64,000 bases of DNA, taken from assembly GCF_000688415.1 (NCBI RefSeq), contig NZ_JIAH01000008.1, positions 124,001-188,000 of the forward strand. The letters run 5' to 3'. The stretch is from Corynebacterium pseudodiphtheriticum DSM 44287 (GTDB lineage: Bacteria > Actinomycetota > Actinomycetes > Mycobacteriales > Mycobacteriaceae). The notes under the pieces were generated by a model. The model did not search any database and was not told where the DNA came from. It was given only the letters and a program-made list of their open reading frames with translations. The translations under genes were made by a program, and so were the position numbers. This document shows positions 28,601 through 37,629 of the stretch, piece by piece. The first letter of the stretch is position 1. Every line of letters starts with the position of its first letter.

Positions 28601-30271
28601 TTAGCGAGTCAGCTTACGGTGGGTGACGCGGGATGGACGAGCAGCTTCCTCGCCGAGTCGTTCCACCTTATTCTTCTCATAGTCGCCAAAGTTACCTTCG
28701 AACCAGAACCATTGGCCTTCTTCCACGTTGCCTTCCCAGGCCAGAATGTGGGTACAGGTGCGGTCCAAGAACCAGCGGTCGTGGGAAATAACCACGGCGC
28801 AGCCCGGGAATTTCTCCAGCGCGTTTTCCAGCGAACCCAAAGTCTCAACGTCCAAATCGTTAGTTGGCTCGTCGAGCAAGATCAGGTTTCCGCCCTCTTT
28901 CAGTGTCAACGCCAGGTTCAGACGGTTGCGCTCACCACCGGAAAGCACCTTGGATGGCTTTTGCTGATCTGGGCCCTTGAAACCGAATGCAGAAAGATAC
29001 GCACGCGAAGGCATTTCGTTCTGGCCCACGTGGATATAGTCCAGCCCTCCGGAGACGACTTCCCAGACGGTTGCTTCTGGGTCAATGTTTTCCCGGTTCT
29101 GGTCTACATATGACAGCTGCACTGTCTCACCGACGCTGACCTTGCCCGCATCTGCTTCTTCCAGGCCAACGATGGTTTTGAACAGCGTGGTCTTACCCAC
29201 ACCGTTGGGACCAATCACGCCCACGATGCCATTGCGTGGCAAGGTGAACGACAAATCCTTGATCAAGGTACGGTCGCCAAAACCCTTGGTCAGGTTGTCT
29301 GCTTCGACAACCTTGTTGCCCAGACGTGGAGGCGTAGGGATCTGGATTTCTTCGAAGTCCAGTTTCTTGTACTGCTCGGCCTCGGCAGCCATTTCCTCGT
29401 AGCGCTCCAAACGCGCTTTGTTCTTCGCCTGACGCGCCTTGGAACCGGAGCGAACCCATTCCAGCTCATCCTTCAAACGCTTACGCAGCTTGGCGTCCTT
29501 TTTACCAGCAACCTGCAGACGCTCCTGCTTCTTTTCCAGGTAGGTCGAGTAATTGCCCTCATAAGGGTGCAGCTTGCCGCGGTCAACCTCACAAATCCAG
29601 CCCGCAACATTATCCAGGAAGTAGCGGTCGTGGGTCACTGCCAAAACCGCACCCGGGTAGTTTTCCAGGTGCTTTTCCAGCCAGTGCACGGACTCGGCAT
29701 CCAGGTGGTTAGTTGGCTCGTCAAGAAGTAGCAAGTCTGGTTCCGACAAAAGCAGCTTCGCCAAAGCTACACGACGGCGCTCACCACCGGAAAGGTTAGT
29801 GACGGGCTCATCCGAAGGCGGGCAGCGCAGCGCTTCCATAGCCTGTTCAATCTTGGAATCGACTTCCCAAGCATCCGCATTATCCAGGTCTTCCTGGAGC
29901 TTGCCCATCTCTTCCATGAGCTCGTCGGTGTAATTGGTGGCCATCTCTTCTGCAATGGCTTCAAAGCGTTGCTTCTTTTCAAAGATCTCGCCGAGACCTT
30001 CTTCTACGTTGCCGCGAACAGTCTTTTCCTCGTTCAGCGGTGGCTCCTGCTGCAGGATGCCGACGGTAGCACCCGGATCCAAGAATGCTTCGCCGTTGGA
30101 TGGCTCAGACATTCCGGCCATGATCTTCAAAATCGACGACTTACCCGCACCGTTCGGGCCGACGACGCCGATCTTTGCGCCGGGGTAAAAAGCCATGGTG
30201 ACGTCGTCAAGAATGACCTTGTCACCAACAGTTTTGCGTACATTTTTCATCGTATAGATGAACTCGCCCAT
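28601..30271 (-). CDS. ettA: Energy-dependent translational throttle protein EttA (ABC-F ATPase)
   Basis: A 556-residue soluble ABC-F protein with two ATPase domains and no membrane segments. Walker A motifs GPNGAGKSS and GPNGVGKTT, signatures LSGGERRRVA and LSGGERNRLN, and Walker B LLLDEPTNHLD are all intact. The linker and arm regions (about 240-310) suit EttA. It binds the ribosomal E site and couples translation entry to the energy state. I choose ATG 30271 with AAGGGGA upstream; the frame runs 28 codons further without homology. Confidence 0.95.
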   Translation of the reverse strand: MGEFIYTMKNVRKTVGDKVILDDVTMAFYPGAKIGVVGPNGAGKSSILKIMAGMSEPSNGEAFLDPGATVGILQQEPPLNEEKTVRGNVEEGLGEIFEKKQRFEAIAEEMATNYTDELMEEMGKLQEDLDNADAWEVDSKIEQAMEALRCPPSDEPVTNLSGGERRRVALAKLLLSEPDLLLLDEPTNHLDAESVHWLEKHLENYPGAVLAVTHDRYFLDNVAGWICEVDRGKLHPYEGNYSTYLEKKQERLQVAGKKDAKLRKRLKDELEWVRSGSKARQAKNKARLERYEEMAAEAEQYKKLDFEEIQIPTPPRLGNKVVEADNLTKGFGDRTLIKDLSFTLPRNGIVGVIGPNGVGKTTLFKTIVGLEEADAGKVSVGETVQLSYVDQNRENIDPEATVWEVVSGGLDYIHVGQNEMPSRAYLSAFGFKGPDQQKPSKVLSGGERNRLNLALTLKEGGNLILLDEPTNDLDVETLGSLENALEKFPGCAVVISHDRWFLDRTCTHILAWEGNVEEGQWFWFEGNFGDYEKNKVERLGEEAARPSRVTHRKLTR

Positions 30272-30389
30272 ATTTCCCCTTCGCGAAATTAGGTGGAACG
30301 ACACTAAATCTTTATCTCTGACGAGAATACATGACTTTAACTGCCGCCCCACCACGGATCCCGCACGATATAGGCGTCACTGTGGCTAG

Positions 30390-30950
30390 CTAGTGTGCAC
30401 CGACAGGCACTGCGGCGTTTTCTGTAGCTTGCTTGTTTGCTTTCTTATTATCCGTTGCTGATTGTTCGCCAAACGGAGTCGCTGATTTGTCCGCAAACCC
30501 GGATGCAGATGGGCTAGCAAGCGCATCCTGATCAAAGACGACGCCTTCGACGTTAAGAACCACCCCGCCATTATCATCACGATCTGCTTTCCTCTTGGTC
30601 AGGGCTGCGGCATAGTGTGCAAGGTCTGGGGCAATGTGGGTGGCCTTCAACACCGTTTTCGAGTGTCGCTTTTCCTCATTATCTTCCCACTGCTGGGTCA
30701 CCAGTGACCCCACCAGCACTACTGGGTACCCTTTGTGCAAGCTCGCAGCTGTGTTAACAGCCAATTGCCCCCAGGCTTCAACGTCCAGAAACAGATTGTC
30801 ATAATCCCGCCACCCGGATTCTTGTTCCTCGTCACGCACCGCACGAGAGGAAGCAACGCGCATATCAAGCACGCAATTTCCTCCAGCGACGCGACGCAGG
30901 CTGGGCTCTTGGGTAATCCGACCGGTGATGGTGATGTGGTGTTGCGACAT
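30390..30950 (-). CDS. Single-stranded-DNA-binding protein paralogue
   Basis: A 186-residue OB-fold protein of the SSB family. The N-terminal domain shows ITITGRITQEPSLRRVAGG and LFLDVEAWGQLAVNTAASLHKGYPVVLVGSL, the family core. The C-terminal part is Lys/Asn/Ala-rich and lacks the acidic DDDIPF-type tip that recruits repair proteins in main SSBs. It is therefore likely a second SSB, as in other actinobacteria where a paralogue works in competence or stress. Two facing DnaA boxes lie about 110-130 bp upstream. Confidence 0.88.
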   Translation of the reverse strand: MSQHHITITGRITQEPSLRRVAGGNCVLDMRVASSRAVRDEEQESGWRDYDNLFLDVEAWGQLAVNTAASLHKGYPVVLVGSLVTQQWEDNEEKRHSKTVLKATHIAPDLAHYAAALTKRKADRDDNGGVVLNVEGVVFDQDALASPSASGFADKSATPFGEQSATDNKKANKQATENAAVPVGAH

Positions 30951-31056
30951 AGTGTGCGCTCCCCTTCCAAATCTTTAGGTAACCAACGCGATCTGCGCTG
31001 GTAACACCTAGTGTCAGGGGAAACGATGGCCAAACCAATCACGGCGGCCGCCTGGT

Positions 31057-31080
31057 TGTGAATAAATACAGTTATCCACA
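31057..31080. promoter_or_regulatory. Pair of facing DnaA boxes
   Basis: TTATTCACA on the minus strand (31057-31065) and TTATCCACA on the plus strand (31072-31080) are both exact matches to TTATNCACA, six bases apart in inverted orientation. They lie in the gap upstream of the ssb paralogue and downstream of the SGNH gene. Confidence 0.6.
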
Positions 31081-31121
31081 GAAATCGCACGAATTGTGCT
31101 GGCACAGTTGCACACACAAAT

Positions 31122-31156
31122 ACCCTGCCATACCGGAAATTACGATGTGCCAGGGT
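31122..31156 (-). terminator. Weak terminator of the SGNH hydrolase gene
   Basis: ACCCTG (31122-31127) pairs with CAGGGT (31151-31156), extended by CA/TG across one mismatch. On the minus strand ATTTG follows. The stem is modest. Confidence 0.4.
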
Positions 31157-31191
31157 GTATTACTCGCGTCACCCAAGGCTATATGCGGAAG

Positions 31192-32193
31192 TTAACGCGC
31201 AATTTCAGCAGCAATAGCTTGCGAACCCTTGGTTGTCGGGTGCATAGCCATGGTGTGGGTTGGCGAAGTAATATCCAGCCACACCGCAGATACATAACGC
31301 TCAGCATCGGGCGCACAGGTGTGGTGATCACGCGTTGCGGCACGAACGTCGACGAATCGCGCGCCCGCTTCCGCTGCCGCCTCCCGTTGCACATTCGCCA
31401 GAGCTGCTTCCACCTGGCGTGCGCCCGGCACGATAAAGCCCAGCGGCTGATTCGGGATCACATTGACGAAGCAAACGTGACCTTGCGGTGAGGAAACACT
31501 CAAATACGAAGGTATAGTCACCCGCGCATTCGGTGCGAGCTCACGCACCTGGTGAGTGATATTCGCTACGCGGGCTTTGTAGCGGTCAATCACTGCCTGT
31601 GGGTACGGAAATGGAATCTCATCCAATTTAAACCGCCACGGATCAAGGCCGCCCACCGCAATCACAACTTCCTCGGTAGCCGGGCCGATATTGCCATCGC
31701 GCACAGCTTGCTCCAGCTGATGCTCAACGACGCTGCGGGAAGTTGCCCCGTTACATGAGTAATCACCCAAGCTACGCCCAGTCATGCCTGCCAACTGACG
31801 TGGCCAGTTATCTGGATCCTGCCCACACCCACTCAGGCCTAATTCAACCGGCCGGACGAAACCTTTACCGGAATTACTCGAACTAGACGAAGAACCCAAA
31901 CTTTCTTGTGGTGTTCCCCGCTGCAACCAGCGGAAACCACGAACGTGGCCGTTAGCGGTAAACGAATCCCCCATTGTGACCAATTGCTTGCCTGGGTTTG
32001 TGGAATCCCCTCGCACCCCAACCGCATGGCGGCTAGAGCTTGAACTGGAGCTACCATCTTCTGACGACAAACTGGAGCCTGAGCTCGAGACCTCTGCCGA
32101 CGGCGAAGCACCAGCGGTACCTGGCGTAGCAGTCAAACAGAGTGCAGCAGTAGCCAGTGCGCTCAGCGCAACGGCGAGTGGGCTCTTTTTCAT
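31192..32193 (-). CDS. Secreted SGNH/GDSL-type hydrolase
   Basis: A 333-residue exported protein. A signal peptide (1-29, ending AGASP) is followed by a Ser-rich linker of about 30 residues and a second poly-Ser insertion near residue 100. Block I is VTMGDSFTANG with the nucleophile serine. The C-terminal histidine lies in MAMHPTTKG. Block III reads VGGLDPW, lacking the usual Asn, and the Asp normally three residues before the His is absent, so the catalytic set is incomplete or rearranged. Related secreted enzymes act as lipases or esterases on cell-envelope lipids. The substrate is unknown. Confidence 0.78.
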   Translation of the reverse strand: MKKSPLAVALSALATAALCLTATPGTAGASPSAEVSSSGSSLSSEDGSSSSSSSRHAVGVRGDSTNPGKQLVTMGDSFTANGHVRGFRWLQRGTPQESLGSSSSSSNSGKGFVRPVELGLSGCGQDPDNWPRQLAGMTGRSLGDYSCNGATSRSVVEHQLEQAVRDGNIGPATEEVVIAVGGLDPWRFKLDEIPFPYPQAVIDRYKARVANITHQVRELAPNARVTIPSYLSVSSPQGHVCFVNVIPNQPLGFIVPGARQVEAALANVQREAAAEAGARFVDVRAATRDHHTCAPDAERYVSAVWLDITSPTHTMAMHPTTKGSQAIAAEIAR

Positions 32194-32259
32194 AACGAAA
32201 AATTCCTTGGTAGTTGACAGTCAGAGGATTGCCGGCAAGTGTTGGCGCGCTCCAAGCCC

Positions 32260-34539
32260 CTATTCCGGGGAGTTCCCCCAGCCGGAGCCATCCCCGCCAC
32301 GTTTCCTACGGAAACGGGATTGGCCCATCTCGGATTCGTGATACTCATCCTCGATGTGTTCTCCGCGGCTCATCTTTTCCAACATCGCATTGTATAAATC
32401 TAATTCATTACCAGAATCATTATCGAATCCAAAGTCTTTTTTCGGCGTTTTTTCAGACTGTTGAACACCAACAGTTTTCTGTGCATAAAGCCGGTCGTCG
32501 TCGGCAAGGTCGTCGTCGGCAAGATCAGCGTCGACGAGGCCTGCGTCGGCAAGACCAGCGTGGGCGAGATTATGATCTGGCACCCGGTCCATCTCCGCAT
32601 CGATGGCTTTTTGCTGTTCGCGGTCATAAGTAAACAGCTGTCGGAATAGCTCACCGAATACAACGATCAGCGGGAACGAACCGGCGGCCCAACCAATACC
32701 AGCACCAACGCGCTGATCCGCCAGCAAATCAATCGTCCATGGCAAGTTAATCGAGGTGTAAAACTCCTCACCGTAAATCTCGGTGAGCTGCATCATGTAC
32801 ACGCCCAGGTAGAGGTGAATCGGCATGGAGAAAAACAGCCAGGCCAAACGCACCAACGGCTGCTTACGCCCCGGCAAAGGATCCGGCCCCATGACTTCCC
32901 AGAAATAAATGTAGCCAGAAACCAAAAATGCCCAGTTCATGATCACGTGACCGGCGTGATCCGAAATCGCAGCCTGGTACCAATCAAAATTCAAGTACAA
33001 CGCATAAAACACAAAGATGAATTGCGCGAGGTTCACTGGCGGATAGGTAATAATGGACAGCCCGCGCGACTGGCAGAACGCCCGAGTCCAATCATGCAGG
33101 TTCGGCTTGCCCGCCTCACCTGGCTCCCAAGCCGTCATGATCAGCGTCAGCGGCGCGCCCAACACCAGGAACACCGGGAAGGTCATCGACAACAGCATGT
33201 GGCCGATCATGTGCATGGAGAAGGTCGCCGGAATGATCATGCCGACGCCCGAGCTCATAATCACCGCCATGCCGAGTGATCCCAACAAGAACCAGGCAGT
33301 GCGACCACGCGACCAGTCGTGCCCGGTGCGACGCGCACGACGAACCGCATATAGGTAGCCTGCGGCCAGAAGGATTCCCAATGCACTGAACATGACGTCG
33401 AAACGCCAGATAGTCCACACATTAAGAATGTCTGGCTCAAATGGGATGTCGTAGCCGACGGTGATTTCCATCGTCGACAAGTTTGGGTCATCCGGTGCAG
33501 GTGGCGGGGTGCGCCCCATCGTTACGGCGATGCCTGCAGTCAGTGCCATCACGAGCACTTCTACAACGGCGATTCGCTGGAACACGCGTGGGCGTTGCGC
33601 TAATTGTGGGATGCTGCGCTGACGGTGAAGCCAGCCTAGGCCGACGAGGACGAGGGTGAGCACGGTTTTGGCGGTGATGATCCAGCCGTAGTTCGTCGTA
33701 AAGAGATGGTGTGGGCCAATACGCAAGGCAGCGTTGACGACGCCGGAAATTGCCATGACCGCGGCAGCAAACAGCGCCAACGTGGAATAGCGGCGAACGG
33801 CAAGTTCAAGATGCTCGCCGAGGCGTCGCGAGTGTGCGATTAAGGCGGTCAGCCCGCCGATCCACAGCACCATGAACACCAAATGCCAAAGGTAGGAGTT
33901 TGTGCCCCAATCGTGGTCACCACCAGATGCCGAGTGGCCTTCCATACCCAGCGGAACGACGGTGAGTACCGCGCCGATGAGCAAGATTGGCTGCATGGTC
34001 CAGCGACGCGCAAATAAACCGACGATGCCAACAACAGCAGCCATAAGCGACATAATCAGCCAGGATTTCGCTTCGGCAACCTGGTCTAGGGCCACATTCC
34101 AATGCGCGAAGGTACTAAAAAATGGGGTGCCGGAGACATCGGAAAACGTCATCGAGACCATCACCAGTGCGACGACGGCGACACTAAGCAAGCTCAGTGC
34201 ACCAGTGCGCGCCGCCAGGTGTCCGTCGACGCTTAAGCGCGCTTGGGCAAGACCAAAATTAGGGGTGGGATCGCCTGCAGCAGAATCGGGCATCCGCGGT
34301 GGAATGAGGAATGCGGTGAGCAGATAGGAACCGACGGCGAGCGCGACCAGAATCCAAGCAGCCGCGCGGAAAAATGGCAGACCAAAGGTGGTCAGCATGC
34401 CTGGGTCTGGGATACCGAGCGCTGCGAGTGATTCTGCGAGAAATTGCGCAGAAATAATGCCGGCGGCAAGACCGGCGACCAGCAGCATTGCCAAGTACCA
34501 GGGCCAGGTGGAACGCACACGAGAGGTCGGGGTAGGCAT
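32260..34539 (-). CDS. ctiP: Copper insertion protein, CopD-CtaG fusion (CtiP-like)
   Basis: A 759-residue membrane protein with about 15 helices in two domains. The N-terminal half is CopD-like (copper import); the C-terminal half is caa3-type CtaG with histidine-rich helices (FSMHMIGHMLLSM, DHAGHVIMNWAF). In C. glutamicum the fused protein CtiP supplies copper to cytochrome aa3 oxidase. The carboxy terminus extends about 120 residues beyond the membrane part and holds an Ala-Asp-Leu repeat encoded by 15-bp units. ATG 34539 is the start. It heads a minus-strand run with the SGNH and ssb genes. Confidence 0.9.
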   Translation of the reverse strand: MPTPTSRVRSTWPWYLAMLLVAGLAAGIISAQFLAESLAALGIPDPGMLTTFGLPFFRAAAWILVALAVGSYLLTAFLIPPRMPDSAAGDPTPNFGLAQARLSVDGHLAARTGALSLLSVAVVALVMVSMTFSDVSGTPFFSTFAHWNVALDQVAEAKSWLIMSLMAAVVGIVGLFARRWTMQPILLIGAVLTVVPLGMEGHSASGGDHDWGTNSYLWHLVFMVLWIGGLTALIAHSRRLGEHLELAVRRYSTLALFAAAVMAISGVVNAALRIGPHHLFTTNYGWIITAKTVLTLVLVGLGWLHRQRSIPQLAQRPRVFQRIAVVEVLVMALTAGIAVTMGRTPPPAPDDPNLSTMEITVGYDIPFEPDILNVWTIWRFDVMFSALGILLAAGYLYAVRRARRTGHDWSRGRTAWFLLGSLGMAVIMSSGVGMIIPATFSMHMIGHMLLSMTFPVFLVLGAPLTLIMTAWEPGEAGKPNLHDWTRAFCQSRGLSIITYPPVNLAQFIFVFYALYLNFDWYQAAISDHAGHVIMNWAFLVSGYIYFWEVMGPDPLPGRKQPLVRLAWLFFSMPIHLYLGVYMMQLTEIYGEEFYTSINLPWTIDLLADQRVGAGIGWAAGSFPLIVVFGELFRQLFTYDREQQKAIDAEMDRVPDHNLAHAGLADAGLVDADLADDDLADDDRLYAQKTVGVQQSEKTPKKDFGFDNDSGNELDLYNAMLEKMSRGEHIEDEYHESEMGQSRFRRKRGGDGSGWGNSPE
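32494..32568 (-). repeat. 15-bp tandem repeat in the CtiP tail
   Basis: Five consecutive 15-bp units, for example GTCGTCGTCGGCAAG and GCCTGCGTCGGCAAG, at 32494, 32509, 32524, 32539 and 32554. They encode the acidic LADDD/LVDAD/LADAG peptides. Three units contain the CGTCGGCAAG word. Confidence 0.85.
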
Positions 34540-34648
34540 AGGCTCTAACCTACAACCGATCGCCCGGGATTCTGAACCCGTGTGTCACTTACTTAGACAA
34601 TCCGGTATAGTTTTTATGCGGATCAGCGCTCATGGGCGCGATCTACCG

Positions 34649-34722
34649 GCCTCCATAGCTCAGTGGATTAGAGCAACGGGTTTCTACCCCGTCGGTCGCG
34701 GGTTCGAATCCTGCTGGGGGCA
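34649..34722 (+). tRNA. tRNA-Arg (TCT)
   Basis: A plus-strand cloverleaf with acceptor GCCTCCA/TGGGGGC (one G-T pair), discriminator A and anticodon loop TTTCTAC, giving TCT. The downstream 154 bp contain no gene and end at a truncated DUF3800-like frame, so this end could have been an integration site. Confidence 0.94.
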
Positions 34723-34875
34723 CTTTTAGAGAGGACAAATCAAGAGCGGACTACTGACGATAAAATTTAGTCTCTCATTCCCGAAATGAAGCCCGCCTCA
34801 CTCTTTCCAACTTATTTCGGTTCGCTGGTGAACTAACTACATTTCCACGTACATCAAAAACCGGTCTCACCGACT

Positions 34876-35358
34876 TCATAATCTGAGAGTGATGAATTTT
34901 GGTTCATTCCGCGAATCAGCCGCTCGCGCAAGCCTATTCAACGATTCCCGCATAGCAGTATTCTCTCGATCTGCAAACTCAGCCGGACCAGAATCTGTTT
35001 CTTTCGGAGTTCCTATAGGTTTTTCTGCTGCAAAATAAAAAAGAGCTCCTTCTAATTCACGAAGGTATGAAATTAGCGCACCGACTACTCGCAGATTTTC
35101 GGGACGCTCTTCAGCAGCTAATGCGAATAACAGATCAGCCCCTTTCTTTTCCCATCTATTTGGGTCACGCCCGGCAGGTATCTCTGGAGCAAACAACTGG
35201 CGTTTCAAATGGGCAAAGCGCGCACCAAACGCTCGTGCGTTATCTACTGGAATAAAAAATCCTCCGTAGCCAAAAGCCGGACTATCAGAGAACCGCCTGT
35301 GACTTGTATGAACAAAAGCACCAGGCTGGCCTATTTCGTGAAGATAAGCCAGTAACAT
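34876..35358 (-). pseudogene. DUF3800-like protein, probably truncated
   Basis: A 160-residue frame (ATG 35358 with GGAGGGG upstream) whose start LLAYLHEIGQPGAF and FAHLKRQLF segment resemble DUF3800 proteins, which normally begin with an AYxDESG motif and run 230-300 residues. Here the Asp-Glu-Ser-Gly is replaced by His-Glu-Ile-Gly and the protein ends early after SLNRLARAADSRN, where intact members continue with a conserved acidic segment. I read it as a decaying accessory gene beside tRNA-Arg. The family assignment is tentative. Confidence 0.5.
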
Positions 35359-35382
35359 AATCCCCTCCCGATTTACATAGCA

Positions 35383-35411
35383 CGGGAGCCCGTGCACTGC
35401 ACGGGCTCCCG
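35383..35411. repeat. Perfect 14-bp inverted repeat
   Basis: CGGGAGCCCGTGCA (35383-35396) and its reverse complement (35398-35411) flank a single base. No T run follows on either side, so it does not look like an intrinsic terminator. It lies just upstream of the DUF3800-like start. Confidence 0.7.
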
Positions 35412-35635
35412 GAGTTGCTGCCCTGGGTCTTCTTGCATGTGCTCAACCCTGGCTCACAACGATAACAATAGTCTTTGCCGTCAGGAAGCGCAATTACCAC
35501 CATCTCCAGCCCCGCGCTACTTACGCACCAAGGTAGGGTTGAACGCAACAAGACCCCAAGACAGCTACGCAACAGCGACTCCCCGGTGTGCCTTAATTCC
35601 GCCACTGCGGTGAGCGCGCATCGTTAAGGAGAACC

Positions 35636-36433
35636 ATGGCTCTTCCCCACCCCCACGCCAATTCCTACGCCCTGGTCACAGGCGCCAGTCAAGGCATCGG
35701 CGAGGCCATGGCACGCGATCTCGCCAAAGCCGGGCACAACCTCATTCTCGTCGCCCGCCGTGAGCAAGTCTTGCAAACCCTTGCCGACGAACTCAGCTCC
35801 CACGGCATCACAGCCGAAGTTTTTGCCGCAGACCTGTCCAACTACGACGAAGTCACGGGTTTGTTGGAATACCTGAAAGATAAAAACGTCTCTATCGCAA
35901 TAAACTCGGCTGGCATTGCAAGCTTCGGCAAATTCGTCGACCAGGATTGGGATTATGAAACCAACCAGTTTCACCTGAACGCCACCGCTGTCCACCGCAT
36001 CACCAACGCGGTTGTCCGCCCCATGCTAGAGCGCGGTGAAGGCGCAATCTGCAACGTGGGTTCCGCCGCTGGCAACATTCCAATCCCGAACAATGCCACC
36101 TACGTGTTCACCAAAGCCGGCGTGAATGCTTTTACCGAGGCGTTGCACTACGAACTGAAAGGCACCGGCGTCAGCTGCACGCTGCTTGCCCCAGGGCCTG
36201 TGCGCGATGCCGTCGTGCCTGATGAGGAACAATCGATCGTCGATAAGGTCGTGCCAGACTTTTTATGGACCACCTACGAGTCATGCTCGGCCGAAACTCT
36301 GGAGGCGATGGCAAAAAACCGACGCCGCGTGGTTCCCGGCCCACTGTCGAAGGCGATGAACGTACTCAGCCAAATCGTGCCCGTACCGTTGATCGCACCT
36401 TTGGTCGGCAGTTTTTATTCCAAGATGGGTTAG
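35636..36433 (+). CDS. cmrA: Mycolate reductase-type short-chain dehydrogenase
   Basis: A 265-residue SDR with TGASQGIGEAM, NSAG, a serine in NVGSAAGN, and YVFTK as catalytic Tyr-Lys. In Corynebacterium, CmrA reduces the 3-oxo intermediate of corynomycolate synthesis; the mycobacterial orthologue Rv2509 also lies near orn. The match here rests on fold, length and the same neighbour. It is a likely cytoplasmic enzyme of the cell-envelope lipid pathway. AAGGAG precedes the ATG at 35636. The CGTCGGCAAG word occurs once in minus orientation (TLADEL). Confidence 0.85.
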   Translation: MALPHPHANSYALVTGASQGIGEAMARDLAKAGHNLILVARREQVLQTLADELSSHGITAEVFAADLSNYDEVTGLLEYLKDKNVSIAINSAGIASFGKFVDQDWDYETNQFHLNATAVHRITNAVVRPMLERGEGAICNVGSAAGNIPIPNNATYVFTKAGVNAFTEALHYELKGTGVSCTLLAPGPVRDAVVPDEEQSIVDKVVPDFLWTTYESCSAETLEAMAKNRRRVVPGPLSKAMNVLSQIVPVPLIAPLVGSFYSKMG

Positions 36434-36516
36434 TTGAGATGCTCTGATGGCACCGATAGCGTTGATTAAAACCGACTAAAACCGACTAAATATTTCACCA
36501 CAGGAAATTCTTGCTT

Positions 36517-37197
36517 ATGACCACTACTAATTCAGAAAATTCCCGGCCAAACGAAGACGCTGCTGCAGCTAATATCCCAGCAAAAAGCAACCGGCTGGTG
36601 TGGATCGACCTGGAAATGACCGGGCTGGACCCGAAGCAGCACGTCATCGTCGAGGTTGCGGCATTGGTTACTGATGCCAACCTGAACATTCTTGGCGACG
36701 GCTACTCTGCGGTCATCCATGCCAGCACAGAAGAACTAGCAAAGATGGATGATGTGGTCGTGCGCATGCACCAAGCGTCTGGCCTGGATAAGGAAATTGC
36801 GGAATCTACCACCAGCATCGGTGACGCCGAGCAGGCTGTTTTAGATTTGATTACCCAGCACTGCGAAGCGGACTGGGCGGTTCCGCTGGCTGGCAATTCG
36901 ATTGCTACCGATCGCCGGTTTATCCAGGAATACATGCCTCAGCTAGACCAGCGCCTGCACTACCGCATGGTGGATGTCTCGACAATCAAAGAACTTTCCC
37001 GTCGCTGGTTCCCGCGGGCGTATTTCCAGCAGCCAGATAAAGGCCAGGCACACCGCGCACTGGCAGACATTGTGGAATCGATCCGCGAGTTGGACTATTA
37101 CCGGCGCGCGGTTTTTGTGGATCCGGGTGCGGTTTCTAGCGACGACGCCGCACACGCAAAAGACGCCGCTACCGACGCTTACCAGCGGTTTTTGTAA
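36517..37197 (+). CDS. orn: Oligoribonuclease
   Basis: A 226-residue 3'-5' exoribonuclease of the DEDDh family. It shows [11 protein letters not shown] (first Asp-Glu), [15 protein letters not shown], and [11 protein letters not shown] with the terminal His and Asp. Orn degrades two- to five-nucleotide RNA fragments and pGpG-type dinucleotides. The ATG at 36517 has AGGAAA nine bases upstream. The N-terminus is extended by about 25 polar residues. The cmrA-orn order matches other mycolic-acid bacteria. Confidence 0.95.
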   Translation: MTTTNSENSRPNEDAAAANIPAKSNRLVWIDLEMTGLDPKQHVIVEVAALVTDANLNILGDGYSAVIHASTEELAKMDDVVVRMHQASGLDKEIAESTTSIGDAEQAVLDLITQHCEADWAVPLAGNSIATDRRFIQEYMPQLDQRLHYRMVDVSTIKELSRRWFPRAYFQQPDKGQAHRALADIVESIRELDYYRRAVFVDPGAVSSDDAAHAKDAATDAYQRFL

Positions 37198-37245
37198 ATT
37201 CGCAATGATGCGCTAATCTAATGCGTGCTGCTTTAGAGCAGCGAT

Positions 37246-37319
37246 GGTGGCTGTAGTTCAGCTGGTAGAGCACTAGGTTGTGATCCTAGGTGTCGCGGGT
37301 TCGAGCCCCGTCAGCCACC
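37246..37319 (+). tRNA. tRNA-His (GTG)
   Basis: A plus-strand cloverleaf with anticodon stem CTAGG/CCTAG around TTGTGAT, giving GTG. The discriminator is C and an encoded G at 37246 can be the G-1 typical of tRNA-His. A strong terminator follows. Confidence 0.95.
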
Positions 37320-37327
37320 CCAAAGTT

Positions 37328-37369
37328 ACGCCCTCTTGACCGCAGAAATGCGACCAAGAGGGCGTTTTC
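37328..37369 (+). terminator. Terminator of tRNA-His
   Basis: ACGCCCTCTTG (37328-37338) pairs with CAAGAGGGCGT (37355-37365), with an inner CGCA-GAAA-TGCG stem, followed by TTTTCA. The following 260 bp to the next gene are A/T-rich (for example CGTTATAAAAGAG near 37550-37562) and should hold its promoter. Confidence 0.85.
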
Positions 37370-37629
37370 ACGTAGCAGGCTACATATATCCGGAACAGAG
37401 CGTGGGCGAGACTTTCGCCAGAATAATCCCATTATTTGTTCTATTTTCTGATTATTAACCCTGCACACACAAAGAAAAGCTAAGGCTTTTCAATCATAAA
37501 ACCCCAATTTACCGAGTGTAACTGAATGTCTTTTTCATTTTATAAGTGTTACGTTATAAAAGAGTAATTTCGAAGATTTTTCCCAATCACGCCCCATGAT
37601 TGCTACCCCCTTGATTGAAGGAACAGCCA

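Noticed and set aside
35285..35605. 106-codon minus-strand frame upstream of the DUF3800-like gene
   Set aside because: Composition is irregular (many Cys and Ser), there is no ribosome-binding site, and it overlaps the start of the DUF3800-like frame.
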